Below are positions 33,583-41,587 of a stretch of DNA of 64,000 nucleotides, piece after piece. Source of the DNA: Clostridia bacterium (GTDB lineage: Bacteria > Bacillota > Clostridia > Oscillospirales > QAKW01); the NCBI GenBank assembly GCA_017937065.1, contig JAGBEI010000031.1, positions 1-64,000 of the forward strand. Direction: 5' to 3'. Numbering within the stretch: the stretch's first letter is position 1; each line of letters begins with the position of its first letter. The position numbers and the translations under genes are program-made. The notes beneath the pieces were generated by a model. That model was given only the letters and a program-made list of their open reading frames with translations, made no database searches and was not told the origin of the DNA.

Positions 33583-33611
33583 TTGACATAAAAAAAGAAA
33601 AAGATTAGAAT
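33583..33611 (+). promoter_or_regulatory. Promoter of mgtE
   Basis: TTGACA (33583-33588), 17-base spacer, TAGAAT (33606-33611). Inferred transcription start near 33618, giving a leader of about 143 nt. The upstream part of this gene-free gap (33330-33580) holds only an imperfect hairpin at 33487-33509. Confidence 0.75.
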
Positions 33612-33617
33612 AATAGT

Positions 33618-33760
33618 AGTATATGAAAAAGGCAGGTGAAAACAGTGGACGCTTCAGGCGTGACGGTACCGCGACAATGCGGCAAAGACAGCACAGCGCC
33701 GCTGTTTTTGCCGTGCAAGAACGGTACCTCTTAAATACTTATTAAGGGGGCTGATTCAAA
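33618..33760 (+). promoter_or_regulatory. Structured 5' leader of mgtE, candidate riboswitch of unknown class
   Basis: Hairpin 1: ACGC 33649-33652 with GCGT 33658-33661. Hairpin 2: GGTACCG 33665-33671 pairs with CGGTACC 33722-33728; a symmetric 6x6 internal loop (CGACAA and CAAGAA) follows; then 33678-33692 pairs with 33701-33715 (15 bp, three G-U) around an 8-base loop. Hairpin 3: CTTAA 33730-33734 with TTAAG 33742-33746, touching the AAGGGG Shine-Dalgarno. It lacks the conserved M-box sequence expected for Mg2+ sensing ahead of mgtE. Two overlapping short open frames (ATG 33623 and GTG 33636) could alternatively encode leader peptides. Confidence 0.55.
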
Positions 33761-35131
33761 ATGGAAAAAATGACGCTTAAGGACACCGTACTTAAGCTGA
33801 CAGCAGACAAAAAATACAAAGCTATTCGCGAGGTCATGAGCGTTATGAACGCATTTGACATCGCGGAAATATTCGAGCAGCTGCCGGATAACAAACGGCC
33901 TGTTCTTTTCAGGCTTCTTCCCAAGGAGCTGGCAGCGGATGTTTTTGTCGAGCTGGAAGACGATATCAAGGAAGAGCTTATCAAAAGCTTTTCGGACAGC
34001 GAGCTGGCAGCGGTAATTGACGAGCTGTATGTCGACGATGCGGCAGACCTTGCGGAGGAAATGCCAGCAAACGTAGTCAGACGTATTTTGCGTCATGCGT
34101 CGCCCGATATGCGCAAGATGATCAATGAAATCCTGCGTTATCCAGACGACAGTGCCGGCAGTATCATGAACACCGAGTATATTTCACTGCGCGCAACAAT
34201 GTCAGTGGAACACGCAGTAGCTCATATCAGGAAAACCGGCTTTGACAAGGAAACAATCAATACGCTGTATGTAATCGATAAGGGCAGACATCTGATAGGC
34301 GTAGTATCCATCCGCGCGCTTCTTTTTGCCGCTCCGCAGGATATCATTGAAGATATAATGGATACTCACAGCATTATATTCGTCAACACGCTGGACGACA
34401 AGGAAAACGTGGCTATGACGTTTGAAAAATACAATCTTACCGAGCTGCCGGTTACGGATACGGAAAAAAGACTTGTGGGAATTGTAACGGTTGACGACGC
34501 CATAGACGTCCTTCAGGAGGAGGCGACGGAGGATATCGAAAAAATGGCGGCAATAACACCGTCTGACAAACCCTATCTTAAAACATCTGCGGCAGAAACA
34601 TTTGCAAAACGCATACCGTGGCTGATGTTACTAATGATATCTGCAACATTTACGGGAATAATTATATCTCATTTCGAAAGCTCGCTCGGTGCGCTGCCGA
34701 TACTGACTGCATTTATTCCTATGCTGATGGATACGGGAGGCAACTCAGGCAGTCAGGCGTCAGTTACTGTAATCCGCGGAATATCTTTAGGTGATATACG
34801 CTTCAGAGACATTCTCAGGGTTATATCAAAGGAGCTGCGCGTAGCGCTGATGTGCGGCGCGGTACTGGCAGTCACGGCATTTGCCAAAGTATACCTGATT
34901 GACAAGTTTATTATGGGCAAGGAAATAACGCTGCTTATAGCATGCGTAATCAGTGCCACCCTGCTTGTAACGGTAGTTATCGCAAAAATCGTTGGCTGCT
35001 CACTGCCGCTGCTTGCCAAAAAGATAGGATTTGACCCTGCGGTCATGGCAAGCCCGTTTATAACAACCATTGTGGACGCATTCTCGCTTCTTATCTATTT
35101 TTGGTTTGCGAACATGATTTTAAAGCTTTAA
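33761..35131 (+). CDS. mgtE: MgtE-family magnesium transporter
   Basis: Mg2+ channel/transporter gated by cytosolic Mg2+. The 456-residue protein has the N-terminal helical MgtE_N domain (1-125, AFDIAEIFEQLPDNKRPVLF and ELYVDDAADLAEEMPANVV), a CBS pair (about 130-250, NTLYVIDKGRHLIGVVSI, DTEKRLVGIVTVDDAIDVL) and a five-helix membrane domain (about 280-456) with PMLMDTGGNSGSQASVTVIR, whose Asp lines the pore. Full length. The structured leader upstream suggests metal-responsive control. Confidence 0.95.
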   Translation: MEKMTLKDTVLKLTADKKYKAIREVMSVMNAFDIAEIFEQLPDNKRPVLFRLLPKELAADVFVELEDDIKEELIKSFSDSELAAVIDELYVDDAADLAEEMPANVVRRILRHASPDMRKMINEILRYPDDSAGSIMNTEYISLRATMSVEHAVAHIRKTGFDKETINTLYVIDKGRHLIGVVSIRALLFAAPQDIIEDIMDTHSIIFVNTLDDKENVAMTFEKYNLTELPVTDTEKRLVGIVTVDDAIDVLQEEATEDIEKMAAITPSDKPYLKTSAAETFAKRIPWLMLLMISATFTGIIISHFESSLGALPILTAFIPMLMDTGGNSGSQASVTVIRGISLGDIRFRDILRVISKELRVALMCGAVLAVTAFAKVYLIDKFIMGKEITLLIACVISATLLVTVVIAKIVGCSLPLLAKKIGFDPAVMASPFITTIVDAFSLLIYFWFANMILKL

Positions 35132-35156
35132 TGAATATTGGTAAAATTATAATTGC

Positions 35157-35184
35157 ACACGGCACGGATATAACCGTGCCGTGT
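35157..35184 (+). terminator. Terminator of mgtE
   Basis: An 11-bp perfect stem (ACACGGCACGG / CCGTGCCGTGT) with a 6-base loop, followed by TTGTTAATTTT. Confidence 0.85.
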
Positions 35185-35214
35185 TTGTTAATTTTATCCG
35201 CAGTTCGTATTCTA

Positions 35215-35243
35215 TTGAAATTTACATATAAATCTGCTAAAAT
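35215..35243 (+). promoter_or_regulatory. Promoter of trmL
   Basis: TTGAAA (35215-35220), 17-base spacer, TAAAAT (35238-35243), 36 bp before the start codon. Confidence 0.6.
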
Positions 35244-35278
35244 TATAAATACAATAAAAACTCAAAAGGCAGCTTGAC

Positions 35279-35764
35279 ATGATAAACATTGTACTTGTAG
35301 AACCCCAGATACCGCAGAATACCGGCAACATCTCGCGCACCTGCGCCGCAACCGGCATGAGACTTCACATTATAGAGCCGATAGGCTTTGACATATCGGA
35401 GCGTGCTGTCAGACGGGCGGGGCTTGACTACTGGAAATACCTCGACCTTACGGTTTATGAAAATTATGAAGAATTTTCACGGAAAAATCACGGTCGATTT
35501 TACTACTGCACCACAAAGGGTCAAAAGATTTATTCCGACGCCGACATGAGCGCGGACAACTTATATCTTGTATTCGGAAAAGAGACCAAGGGACTGGACG
35601 AGCAGCTGCTCAAAGCCAACTATGACAAATGTATCCGGATACCTATGATAGACGACGCCCGCTCGCTCAATCTGTCAAACTCCGTAGCCGTTATAGGCTA
35701 TGAGGCACTGCGCCAGCAGGGCTTTATGTCACTTAAAACCAAAGGAGAGCTAACTATAATATGA
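35279..35764 (+). CDS. trmL: tRNA (cytidine/uridine-34-2'-O)-methyltransferase
   Basis: SPOUT-class enzyme that methylates the wobble ribose of certain tRNA-Leu. The 161-residue minimal protein has MINIVLVEPQIPQNTGNISR (motif 1), LYLVFGKETKGLDEQLL (motif 2) and IRIPMIDDARSLNLSNSVAV (motif 3), forming the trefoil knot, with no extra RNA-binding domain, as in TrmL. Its stop overlaps the start of the SLH peptidase gene by 4 bp, an unusual partnership. Confidence 0.93.
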   Translation: MINIVLVEPQIPQNTGNISRTCAATGMRLHIIEPIGFDISERAVRRAGLDYWKYLDLTVYENYEEFSRKNHGRFYYCTTKGQKIYSDADMSADNLYLVFGKETKGLDEQLLKANYDKCIRIPMIDDARSLNLSNSVAVIGYEALRQQGFMSLKTKGELTII

Positions 35765-37896
35765 AAAAAGCAAAAAAAATAACAGTTTCACTTCTTACCG
35801 TCGCCGTACTCGGCTTAAATACGTTCTTAAGTCCGGGGCTTCGGACGGAAATCAACAATATCAAGGCTGCGTCCTACACTCCGATTTTCAGCGTAAGTGA
35901 CAGAGCAAACGGGCAGTCCTCCGCCGACATCTCGGAAAACGGCGGCCGTATACCTTTACATACTGCAATATCGTCTTACGAAAGCGACTCATATCACAGC
36001 GGTACAGAGCTTAAAGGCAATTCTTCATATCCCTCTTATTACAGCTCCGCCGATTTAGGCTATACCTCCGGCGTTGACAATCAAATGACAACAGACGCCT
36101 GCTGGGCATTTACGCACAATGAGCTTATAGAAATAAATCTTGCTAAAAAGTACGGTGTGAAATATGACTTTTCCGAAGAAGCGATGAAATTCGAAACATC
36201 GAACATCACAAACCCGCTGTACGGATACATGCGCAGTCCAAACGGCGGCGGAAACGAGTATTATTCTACCGCATATCTTGCCCGAACAGGCAGCGTACTT
36301 GAAAGCGACGAACCGTTCTCCGTATCTGAAGTTCGCAGTGTAAACAAAGACGAGCTGAACCGTCAGGGAATGCTCAGCAGTGTTCCCATGTACATTTTCG
36401 GTTTGAACCGAAGCAATACCTACAATGCTGAGGCTGTTGACAAAATCAAGGAGCTGGTCATGCAGTACGGCGCCGTCGGTTCCGCACTTTTTTACGATGA
36501 AAGCCCGCTTTATCAGCCGTCGTCGCGCGAATGCTATTATTACGACAGCTTATACAATGAAAACTTCCCCGATACTTACGCCAACCACTCTGTAACCATT
36601 GTCGGCTGGGACGATAATTACAGTGCGGACAACTTTGTGCATAAGCCGGCGGGAAACGGTGCCTTTATCGTTAAAAACAGCTGGGGGCTTTATCACAACA
36701 ACCAATCCTCCGATTATGTATATGTATCTTACTATGACAGACACATTACAAATGAAATCTTTGCTACGGATTACGAAATCGAAAACAGTCTTTACGACAA
36801 CACTTATCAGTACGACCCGCTCGGCTGGTGCCGCAATCTGGTAATTAACAGCAGCAAATCGCTGAGCGTCACTCGTTTTGTAGCCGACAAGCCGGACGAA
36901 ACGGTAACCGCCGTCTCGACGTACATAATTCAGCCGGGTACCACCGCCAAGGTTATGATATGCACAAACGGCGATTTTAAAAATCAGAACTCATATATCA
37001 CGGTTTACGAGCACACGTTTGACGCGGCAGGCTATTATGTGATGCCGATAACACCTGTAAAGCTTTCGGGAAACGAGTATTATGCCGCAATAGAGCTGAG
37101 CGTGCCCTCAGGCAGTGCACAGCTTGCAATTCAGTCTGATATCCGACTGCTGATTGACAACGCAGTGAATATTCCCAACACCTGTTATGTGGGCAGCTCC
37201 TTTAGCGATCTGAATACAATAGAAAACATCGCAGAAATCATAAATTCCCAGGCAAGTGCAAGCAGTGACAAAATACGAATGCCAATGGTCTGTGTAAAGG
37301 CATTCACAAAATCGTCGGATACAAATTCACTAAAAAATATAAGCTCTTTCACTGATGTCGCTGACACACGCTGGTACGCACAGGCGGTTGACTACGCCGT
37401 CGGAGCCGGACTTTTTTCGGGCGTCAGCAGCAGCACGTTCGAGCCGTCAACACAGATGACAAGAGCGATGTTTGTAAGAGTGCTTGCAAATCTTACAAAT
37501 ATAGATGTTTCATCTTACTCAGACATAGGCTTTAAGGACATCGAAAAAAACCGCTGGTATACGTCAGCCGCCTACTGGGCAGTCACGAAAGGTATTGTTG
37601 AGGGAACAGCTCCGAATACCTTTGCACCGTATGAAAATATCACGCGGCAGCAAATGTGCGTTATGCTGATGCGGTATGCCCAGACTCTCGGTATGAATTT
37701 TGAAAGAACCGACGTAAGCTTTGTATTCGACGATGACAACAAAATACAAAACTATGCGCGTCAAGCCGTATATACCTGCCGCGAATACGGAATTATAGAC
37801 GGCATGACAGATACTACGTTTGACCCCAGAAGCAGCGCAACGCGCGCGCAGGTTGCCAATATGTTTATGAATTTCAGCCAAAAATACGTTTACTAA
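35761..37896 (+). CDS. Secreted C1-family (papain-like) peptidase with three SLH domains
   Basis: A 711-residue surface protein. A Sec signal peptide (about 1-36, KKAKKITVSLLTVAVLGLNT) leads to a papain-fold domain with Gln108, catalytic Cys114 (QMTTDACWAF), His276 (NHSVTIVGWDD) and Asn306 (VKNSWG), so the catalytic set is complete. A beta-rich middle region (about 330-520) follows, probably the lectin-like domain often fused to bacterial C1 peptidases. Three S-layer-homology repeats end it (about 528-572, 590-635, 655-705), anchoring it to wall polysaccharide. It may process surface proteins or peptides. Translationally coupled to trmL. Confidence 0.88.
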   Translation: MKKAKKITVSLLTVAVLGLNTFLSPGLRTEINNIKAASYTPIFSVSDRANGQSSADISENGGRIPLHTAISSYESDSYHSGTELKGNSSYPSYYSSADLGYTSGVDNQMTTDACWAFTHNELIEINLAKKYGVKYDFSEEAMKFETSNITNPLYGYMRSPNGGGNEYYSTAYLARTGSVLESDEPFSVSEVRSVNKDELNRQGMLSSVPMYIFGLNRSNTYNAEAVDKIKELVMQYGAVGSALFYDESPLYQPSSRECYYYDSLYNENFPDTYANHSVTIVGWDDNYSADNFVHKPAGNGAFIVKNSWGLYHNNQSSDYVYVSYYDRHITNEIFATDYEIENSLYDNTYQYDPLGWCRNLVINSSKSLSVTRFVADKPDETVTAVSTYIIQPGTTAKVMICTNGDFKNQNSYITVYEHTFDAAGYYVMPITPVKLSGNEYYAAIELSVPSGSAQLAIQSDIRLLIDNAVNIPNTCYVGSSFSDLNTIENIAEIINSQASASSDKIRMPMVCVKAFTKSSDTNSLKNISSFTDVADTRWYAQAVDYAVGAGLFSGVSSSTFEPSTQMTRAMFVRVLANLTNIDVSSYSDIGFKDIEKNRWYTSAAYWAVTKGIVEGTAPNTFAPYENITRQQMCVMLMRYAQTLGMNFERTDVSFVFDDDNKIQNYARQAVYTCREYGIIDGMTDTTFDPRSSATRAQVANMFMNFSQKYVY

Positions 37897-38019
37897 AATA
37901 TTAAAGTTCTACTTTATTTTACCTGATATTTATGCTATACTGAATAAATGTCAGATTATTACGTTAAAAAGCATTAATTCGGTATATAATTAATTTTGAA
38001 GGTAAAGGAGGAGTATCGC

Positions 38020-39279
38020 TTGAATAAAATAGTCATCAACGGACCGTGCCGTCTTGACGGCGAGGTAGAAATAAGCGGCGGAAAAAATGCAATTGTGGCA
38101 ATACTGCCGGCGACTGTGATGGTACGCGGAAAGTGCGTGATTGAAAATGTTCCGCATATCAGTGACGTTGAAAACATCCTCGAAATTTTAAAATATATGG
38201 GCGCGGGCGTAAGAGTTATCGACGCAAAAACGCTTGAGATAGACTGTACAGACATAAAGCAGTGTGAAATTCCGTATGAGCTTGCACGCAGGCTGCGTGC
38301 GTCTTACTATTTTCTGGGCGCTATGCTGGGACGCTGGCACGACACGACGGTTGCCATGCCCGGCGGCTGTTCAATCGGGCTGCGCCCTATTGACCAGCAT
38401 ATTAAGGGCTTTGAAGCGCTGGGCGCCAAGGTGGACTTTGAACGCGGGAACGTGCACGCCCGCTGCGGCGCGCTTGTCGGAAACCATGTATATTTTGACG
38501 TTGTATCGGTTGGAGCCACGATAAATATAATGATAGCTGCGGCAACAGCCGAGGGCATGACTGTCATGGAAAACGTAGCAAAGGAGCCGCATATTGTCGA
38601 CGTGGCAAACTTTTTAAACTCAATGGGCGCAGACATTTCGGGCGCCGGTACAGACGTTATTAAGGTGCGCGGCGTGCCGCGCCTGTGCGGAGGAAGCTAC
38701 GCCGTCATTCCCGACCAGATTGAAGCGGGCACATTTATGGTGGCAGCGGCTGCAACCCGCGGAGACGTCACAATAAAAAACGTCATACCAAAGCACCTTG
38801 AATGTATTTCCAGAAAGCTCACAGAGATGAACGTCAAGGTAGCGGAATTTGACGACTATATCCGCGTAATAGGCTCCGGTGTAATTGAAAGTGCAAGCGT
38901 TAAAACAATGCCGTATCCGGGCTTTCCCACCGATATGCACCCGCAGATGGCAGTGCTGATGTCGCTGGCTGACGGGACAAGCCGCGTAACGGAAAACATC
39001 TGGGAAAGCAGATTCAAATATGTAGACGAGCTGAGAAAGCTGGGCGCGCAGATTGCGGTAACCGGCAATGTTGCCACAATTGAGGGAGGCGTACAGCTGC
39101 TCGGCGCGCCGATTCGCTCATGTGACCTGAGAGCCGGAGCTGCAATGATAATAGCAGGGCTTGTGGCAAGCGGCACAACGGTAATCGAAGAAATTGAATT
39201 TATTGAGCGCGGATATGAAAACATAATAGAAAAATTCCGCGGTCTGGGCGCGAATATTAAAAAGGTGGATATACAGTAA
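38020..39279 (+). CDS. murA: UDP-N-acetylglucosamine 1-carboxyvinyltransferase
   Basis: First committed step of peptidoglycan synthesis: transfers enolpyruvate from PEP to UDP-GlcNAc. The 419-residue protein has EISGGKNAIVAILPA with the catalytic Lys22, the loop Cys117 in VAMPGGCSIGLRPID (Cys115 in E. coli, the fosfomycin target), and PYPGFPTDMHPQM with the catalytic Asp. The start is TTG at 38020 with AAAGGAGGAG 7 bases upstream; an upstream in-frame TTG at 37996 would place the Shine-Dalgarno inside the coding region. Many Firmicutes carry two murA genes; only one is in this window. Confidence 0.96.
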   Translation: MNKIVINGPCRLDGEVEISGGKNAIVAILPATVMVRGKCVIENVPHISDVENILEILKYMGAGVRVIDAKTLEIDCTDIKQCEIPYELARRLRASYYFLGAMLGRWHDTTVAMPGGCSIGLRPIDQHIKGFEALGAKVDFERGNVHARCGALVGNHVYFDVVSVGATINIMIAAATAEGMTVMENVAKEPHIVDVANFLNSMGADISGAGTDVIKVRGVPRLCGGSYAVIPDQIEAGTFMVAAAATRGDVTIKNVIPKHLECISRKLTEMNVKVAEFDDYIRVIGSGVIESASVKTMPYPGFPTDMHPQMAVLMSLADGTSRVTENIWESRFKYVDELRKLGAQIAVTGNVATIEGGVQLLGAPIRSCDLRAGAAMIIAGLVASGTTVIEEIEFIERGYENIIEKFRGLGANIKKVDIQ

Positions 39280-39300
39280 TATATAACGGAGGAACATACA

Positions 39301-39774
39301 ATGGTTGTACTGGAGCTTGAAAACGGTAAAAAAATAGAGATAGAGCTTTATCCGGAAATTGCACCCAAAACCTGTGAAAATTTTGAAAAGCTGGTGGCAG
39401 ACGGATTTTACGACGGGCTGACCTTTCACCGCGTAATTTCCGGCTTTATGATTCAGGGAGGGTGTCCCAACGGAACGGGAACCGGAGGTCCGGGATATAA
39501 TATTCCGGGTGAATTTTCATCAAACGGATTTAAAAACGACTTAAAGCATACACGCGGCGTAATTTCCATGGCGCGGTCAATGAACCCCGACAGTGCAGGC
39601 AGTCAGTTCTTTATAATGCACGCTGACGCGCCGCATCTTGACGGGCAGTACGCAGCATTCGGCAAGGTGATATCGGGAATGGACGCAGTTGACGAAATTG
39701 CAGAGACAGACACAGATTATATGGATCGCCCGCTTGAGGATATAATTATAAAAGAGGCATATTTAAAGGACTGA
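39301..39774 (+). CDS. Cyclophilin-type peptidyl-prolyl cis-trans isomerase
   Basis: Catalyses proline isomerisation during folding. The 157-residue cytoplasmic protein has the cyclophilin core: YDGLTFHRVISGFMIQGG (active-site Arg and Phe region), SMARSMNPDSAGSQFFI, HLDGQYAAFGKVISGMD. No signal peptide. It starts 21 bp after murA with AACGGAGGAA as Shine-Dalgarno, so the two are probably co-transcribed. Its stop codon lies inside the stem of the following terminator. Confidence 0.94.
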   Translation: MVVLELENGKKIEIELYPEIAPKTCENFEKLVADGFYDGLTFHRVISGFMIQGGCPNGTGTGGPGYNIPGEFSSNGFKNDLKHTRGVISMARSMNPDSAGSQFFIMHADAPHLDGQYAAFGKVISGMDAVDEIAETDTDYMDRPLEDIIIKEAYLKD

Positions 39775-39799
39775 CCTTATGGTCAGTCCTTTAAATATG
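39758..39799. terminator. 19-bp palindromic terminator overlapping the cyclophilin stop codon
   Basis: Left arm 39758-39776 and right arm 39781-39799 are perfectly complementary with a TTAT loop. The TGA stop is within the left arm. A/T-rich outer pairs let it act in both directions toward the convergent nuclease gene. Confidence 0.75.
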
Positions 39800-39824
39800 T
39801 TAGGTTTTAATTATGACGCGCAAT

Positions 39825-41429
39825 TTATCTGTCCCACTTATCGGAGAGTGCGTCTATCTCTTTTGTAAACTTTTTAAGGTCTTTGTTTGCGCCGCCGCGG
39901 TTATGCTCAATAACACGCATAAGCCTGCGTCCCGCATCCGTGAGTACCTTAAATGCCTCGCTGACCCTGAATCCCGATTTATCGTATTTCACAATCTTAC
40001 GTTTGTTTCCGCCGTAAATACAGACATGATTCAAAATATCATACTGGGCGCCGTTATAAGGCGCAATCGCCTCCGGAAAACCGAGAGTGTTCACAATCTC
40101 TCCGGCAAACTCGTCGCAGACAGTATCGTCGCCGTGGTTTACAAACACGGTTTCAGGTTTATTCTTAAGATTTTTAAGCCAATCGAGAAGCATATTTTTG
40201 TCGGCATGCCCGCTGATTCCGTCCATCTTTGCAATCTGTGCCCGTACCGTGATTTCCTCGCCGAAAAGTTTAACGGTCTCTTCACCGTCCAGCAGCTTTC
40301 TGCCGAGAGTACCCTCCGACTGATAGCCGACAAACAGTATGGTACTTTCGCTTTTCCACAAATTATGCTTCAGATGATGACGTATTCTTCCCGCCTCGCA
40401 CATGCCGGAAGCCGAAAGAATAATTTTAGGCGTTTCATCGAAATTAATCATTTTCGACTCATCGCTTGATACGGAAAGATTCAAATCATCAAAAATTATG
40501 GGATTTACACCCGACTTTAACAGCTCCAGTGTTTTTTCATCATAATAATCGGTCATATCGTCCGAATAAATATTTGTCGTCTCCGCCGCCATAGGGCTGT
40601 CCACCCACACGGGAAACCCGTCATGATTTTTCACAAGATTGTTTTCCTTTATATGGCGGATAAGATACAAAAGCTCCTGAGTTCTGCCGACGGCAAACGA
40701 AGGTATAACAACGTTGCCGCCGCGATCAAGTGTCGTCTGTATTACCTGGGTCAGCTGCGCAACATAATCGGGACGTTCACCGTGCAGGCGGTTGCCGTAG
40801 GTAGACTCTATAACAACAACGTCCGCTTTCTCCGGTTTCTGCGGGTCACGGATAAGCGGGCGGGAAACATTGCCTATGTCACCCGAAAAAAGAATCGTTT
40901 TTGTAATTCCCTTCTCTGTAACCGTAAGCTCAATGCTTGATGAGCCGAGCAGATGCCCCGCATCGGAAAACCGCGCCGTTATACCGTCAGCAATACTATA
41001 CTGCTTTCCGTAATCACACGGAGAAAAGAGCGACAGTATTTTTTCCGCGTCCTCCATGGTATAGACGGGGACATACTCCTTTTCCCCCGAGCGTTTTGCC
41101 TTTCTGTTGCGCCACTCAGCCTCAAATTCCTGTATATGAGCCGAGTCCTTCAGCATGATATTACACAGCTTTTGCGTAGCATATGTTGCATACACCGGTC
41201 CGTCATAGCCGTCACGTGCAAGTGCCGGCAGCTTGCCCGAATGGTCAATATGGGCATGGGTCAGCAAAACACAGTCAATATCATTTGCGGCAACAGGCAG
41301 TTCACAGTTCTCATAAATATCCTGCCCCTGCTCCATACCGCAGTCAATAAGTATTTTATGCCCGCACGCCTCCAAAAGCGTACACGAGCCCGTCACCTCA
41401 TGGGCTGCGCCTAAAAACGAAAGTTTCAT
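39825..41429 (-). CDS. Beta-CASP metallo-beta-lactamase ribonuclease-like protein
   Basis: A 534-residue protein of the beta-CASP group. The zinc motifs are all there: LLTHAHIDHSGKLPAL (HxHxDH, near 58-63), SDAGHLLGSSSIEL (His), FSGDIGN (Asp), ASGMCEAGRIRHHLKHNL (beta-CASP motif B region) and ISGHADKNMLLDWL (motif C), followed by the RMMBL tail. An extra C-terminal stretch of about 70 residues is rich in charged residues. RNA processing or decay is the family activity; the specific target is unknown. Not RNase J, which is longer and has a different start. Confidence 0.88.
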   Translation of the reverse strand: MKLSFLGAAHEVTGSCTLLEACGHKILIDCGMEQGQDIYENCELPVAANDIDCVLLTHAHIDHSGKLPALARDGYDGPVYATYATQKLCNIMLKDSAHIQEFEAEWRNRKAKRSGEKEYVPVYTMEDAEKILSLFSPCDYGKQYSIADGITARFSDAGHLLGSSSIELTVTEKGITKTILFSGDIGNVSRPLIRDPQKPEKADVVVIESTYGNRLHGERPDYVAQLTQVIQTTLDRGGNVVIPSFAVGRTQELLYLIRHIKENNLVKNHDGFPVWVDSPMAAETTNIYSDDMTDYYDEKTLELLKSGVNPIIFDDLNLSVSSDESKMINFDETPKIILSASGMCEAGRIRHHLKHNLWKSESTILFVGYQSEGTLGRKLLDGEETVKLFGEEITVRAQIAKMDGISGHADKNMLLDWLKNLKNKPETVFVNHGDDTVCDEFAGEIVNTLGFPEAIAPYNGAQYDILNHVCIYGGNKRKIVKYDKSGFRVSEAFKVLTDAGRRLMRVIEHNRGGANKDLKKFTKEIDALSDKWDR

Positions 41430-41553
41430 TCTTTATTCTCCGTTCGGTGCACATGAAATTATCCGAATCGGTCATCGGCAAATGCACCGTTTAAAATTTA
41501 GTCTATATATTATTATACCTGATTTTCCCGATTATTTCAACAGCTCGGAAAAA

Positions 41554-41583
41554 ATAAAGCCGGAGCATATGCTCCGGCTTTAT
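41554..41583 (-). terminator. Terminator of the Gfo/Idh dehydrogenase gene
   Basis: Near-perfect palindrome around CATATG with stem TAAAGCCGGAGC / GCTCCGGCTTTA, 5 bp after the stop at 41588. Confidence 0.85.
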
Positions 41584-41587
41584 ACTC

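Noticed and set aside
33618-33760. M-box Mg2+ riboswitch ahead of mgtE
   Set aside because: Only a short AGGTGA similarity is present; the conserved M-box core and its order are missing, so it is reported as an unassigned leader.
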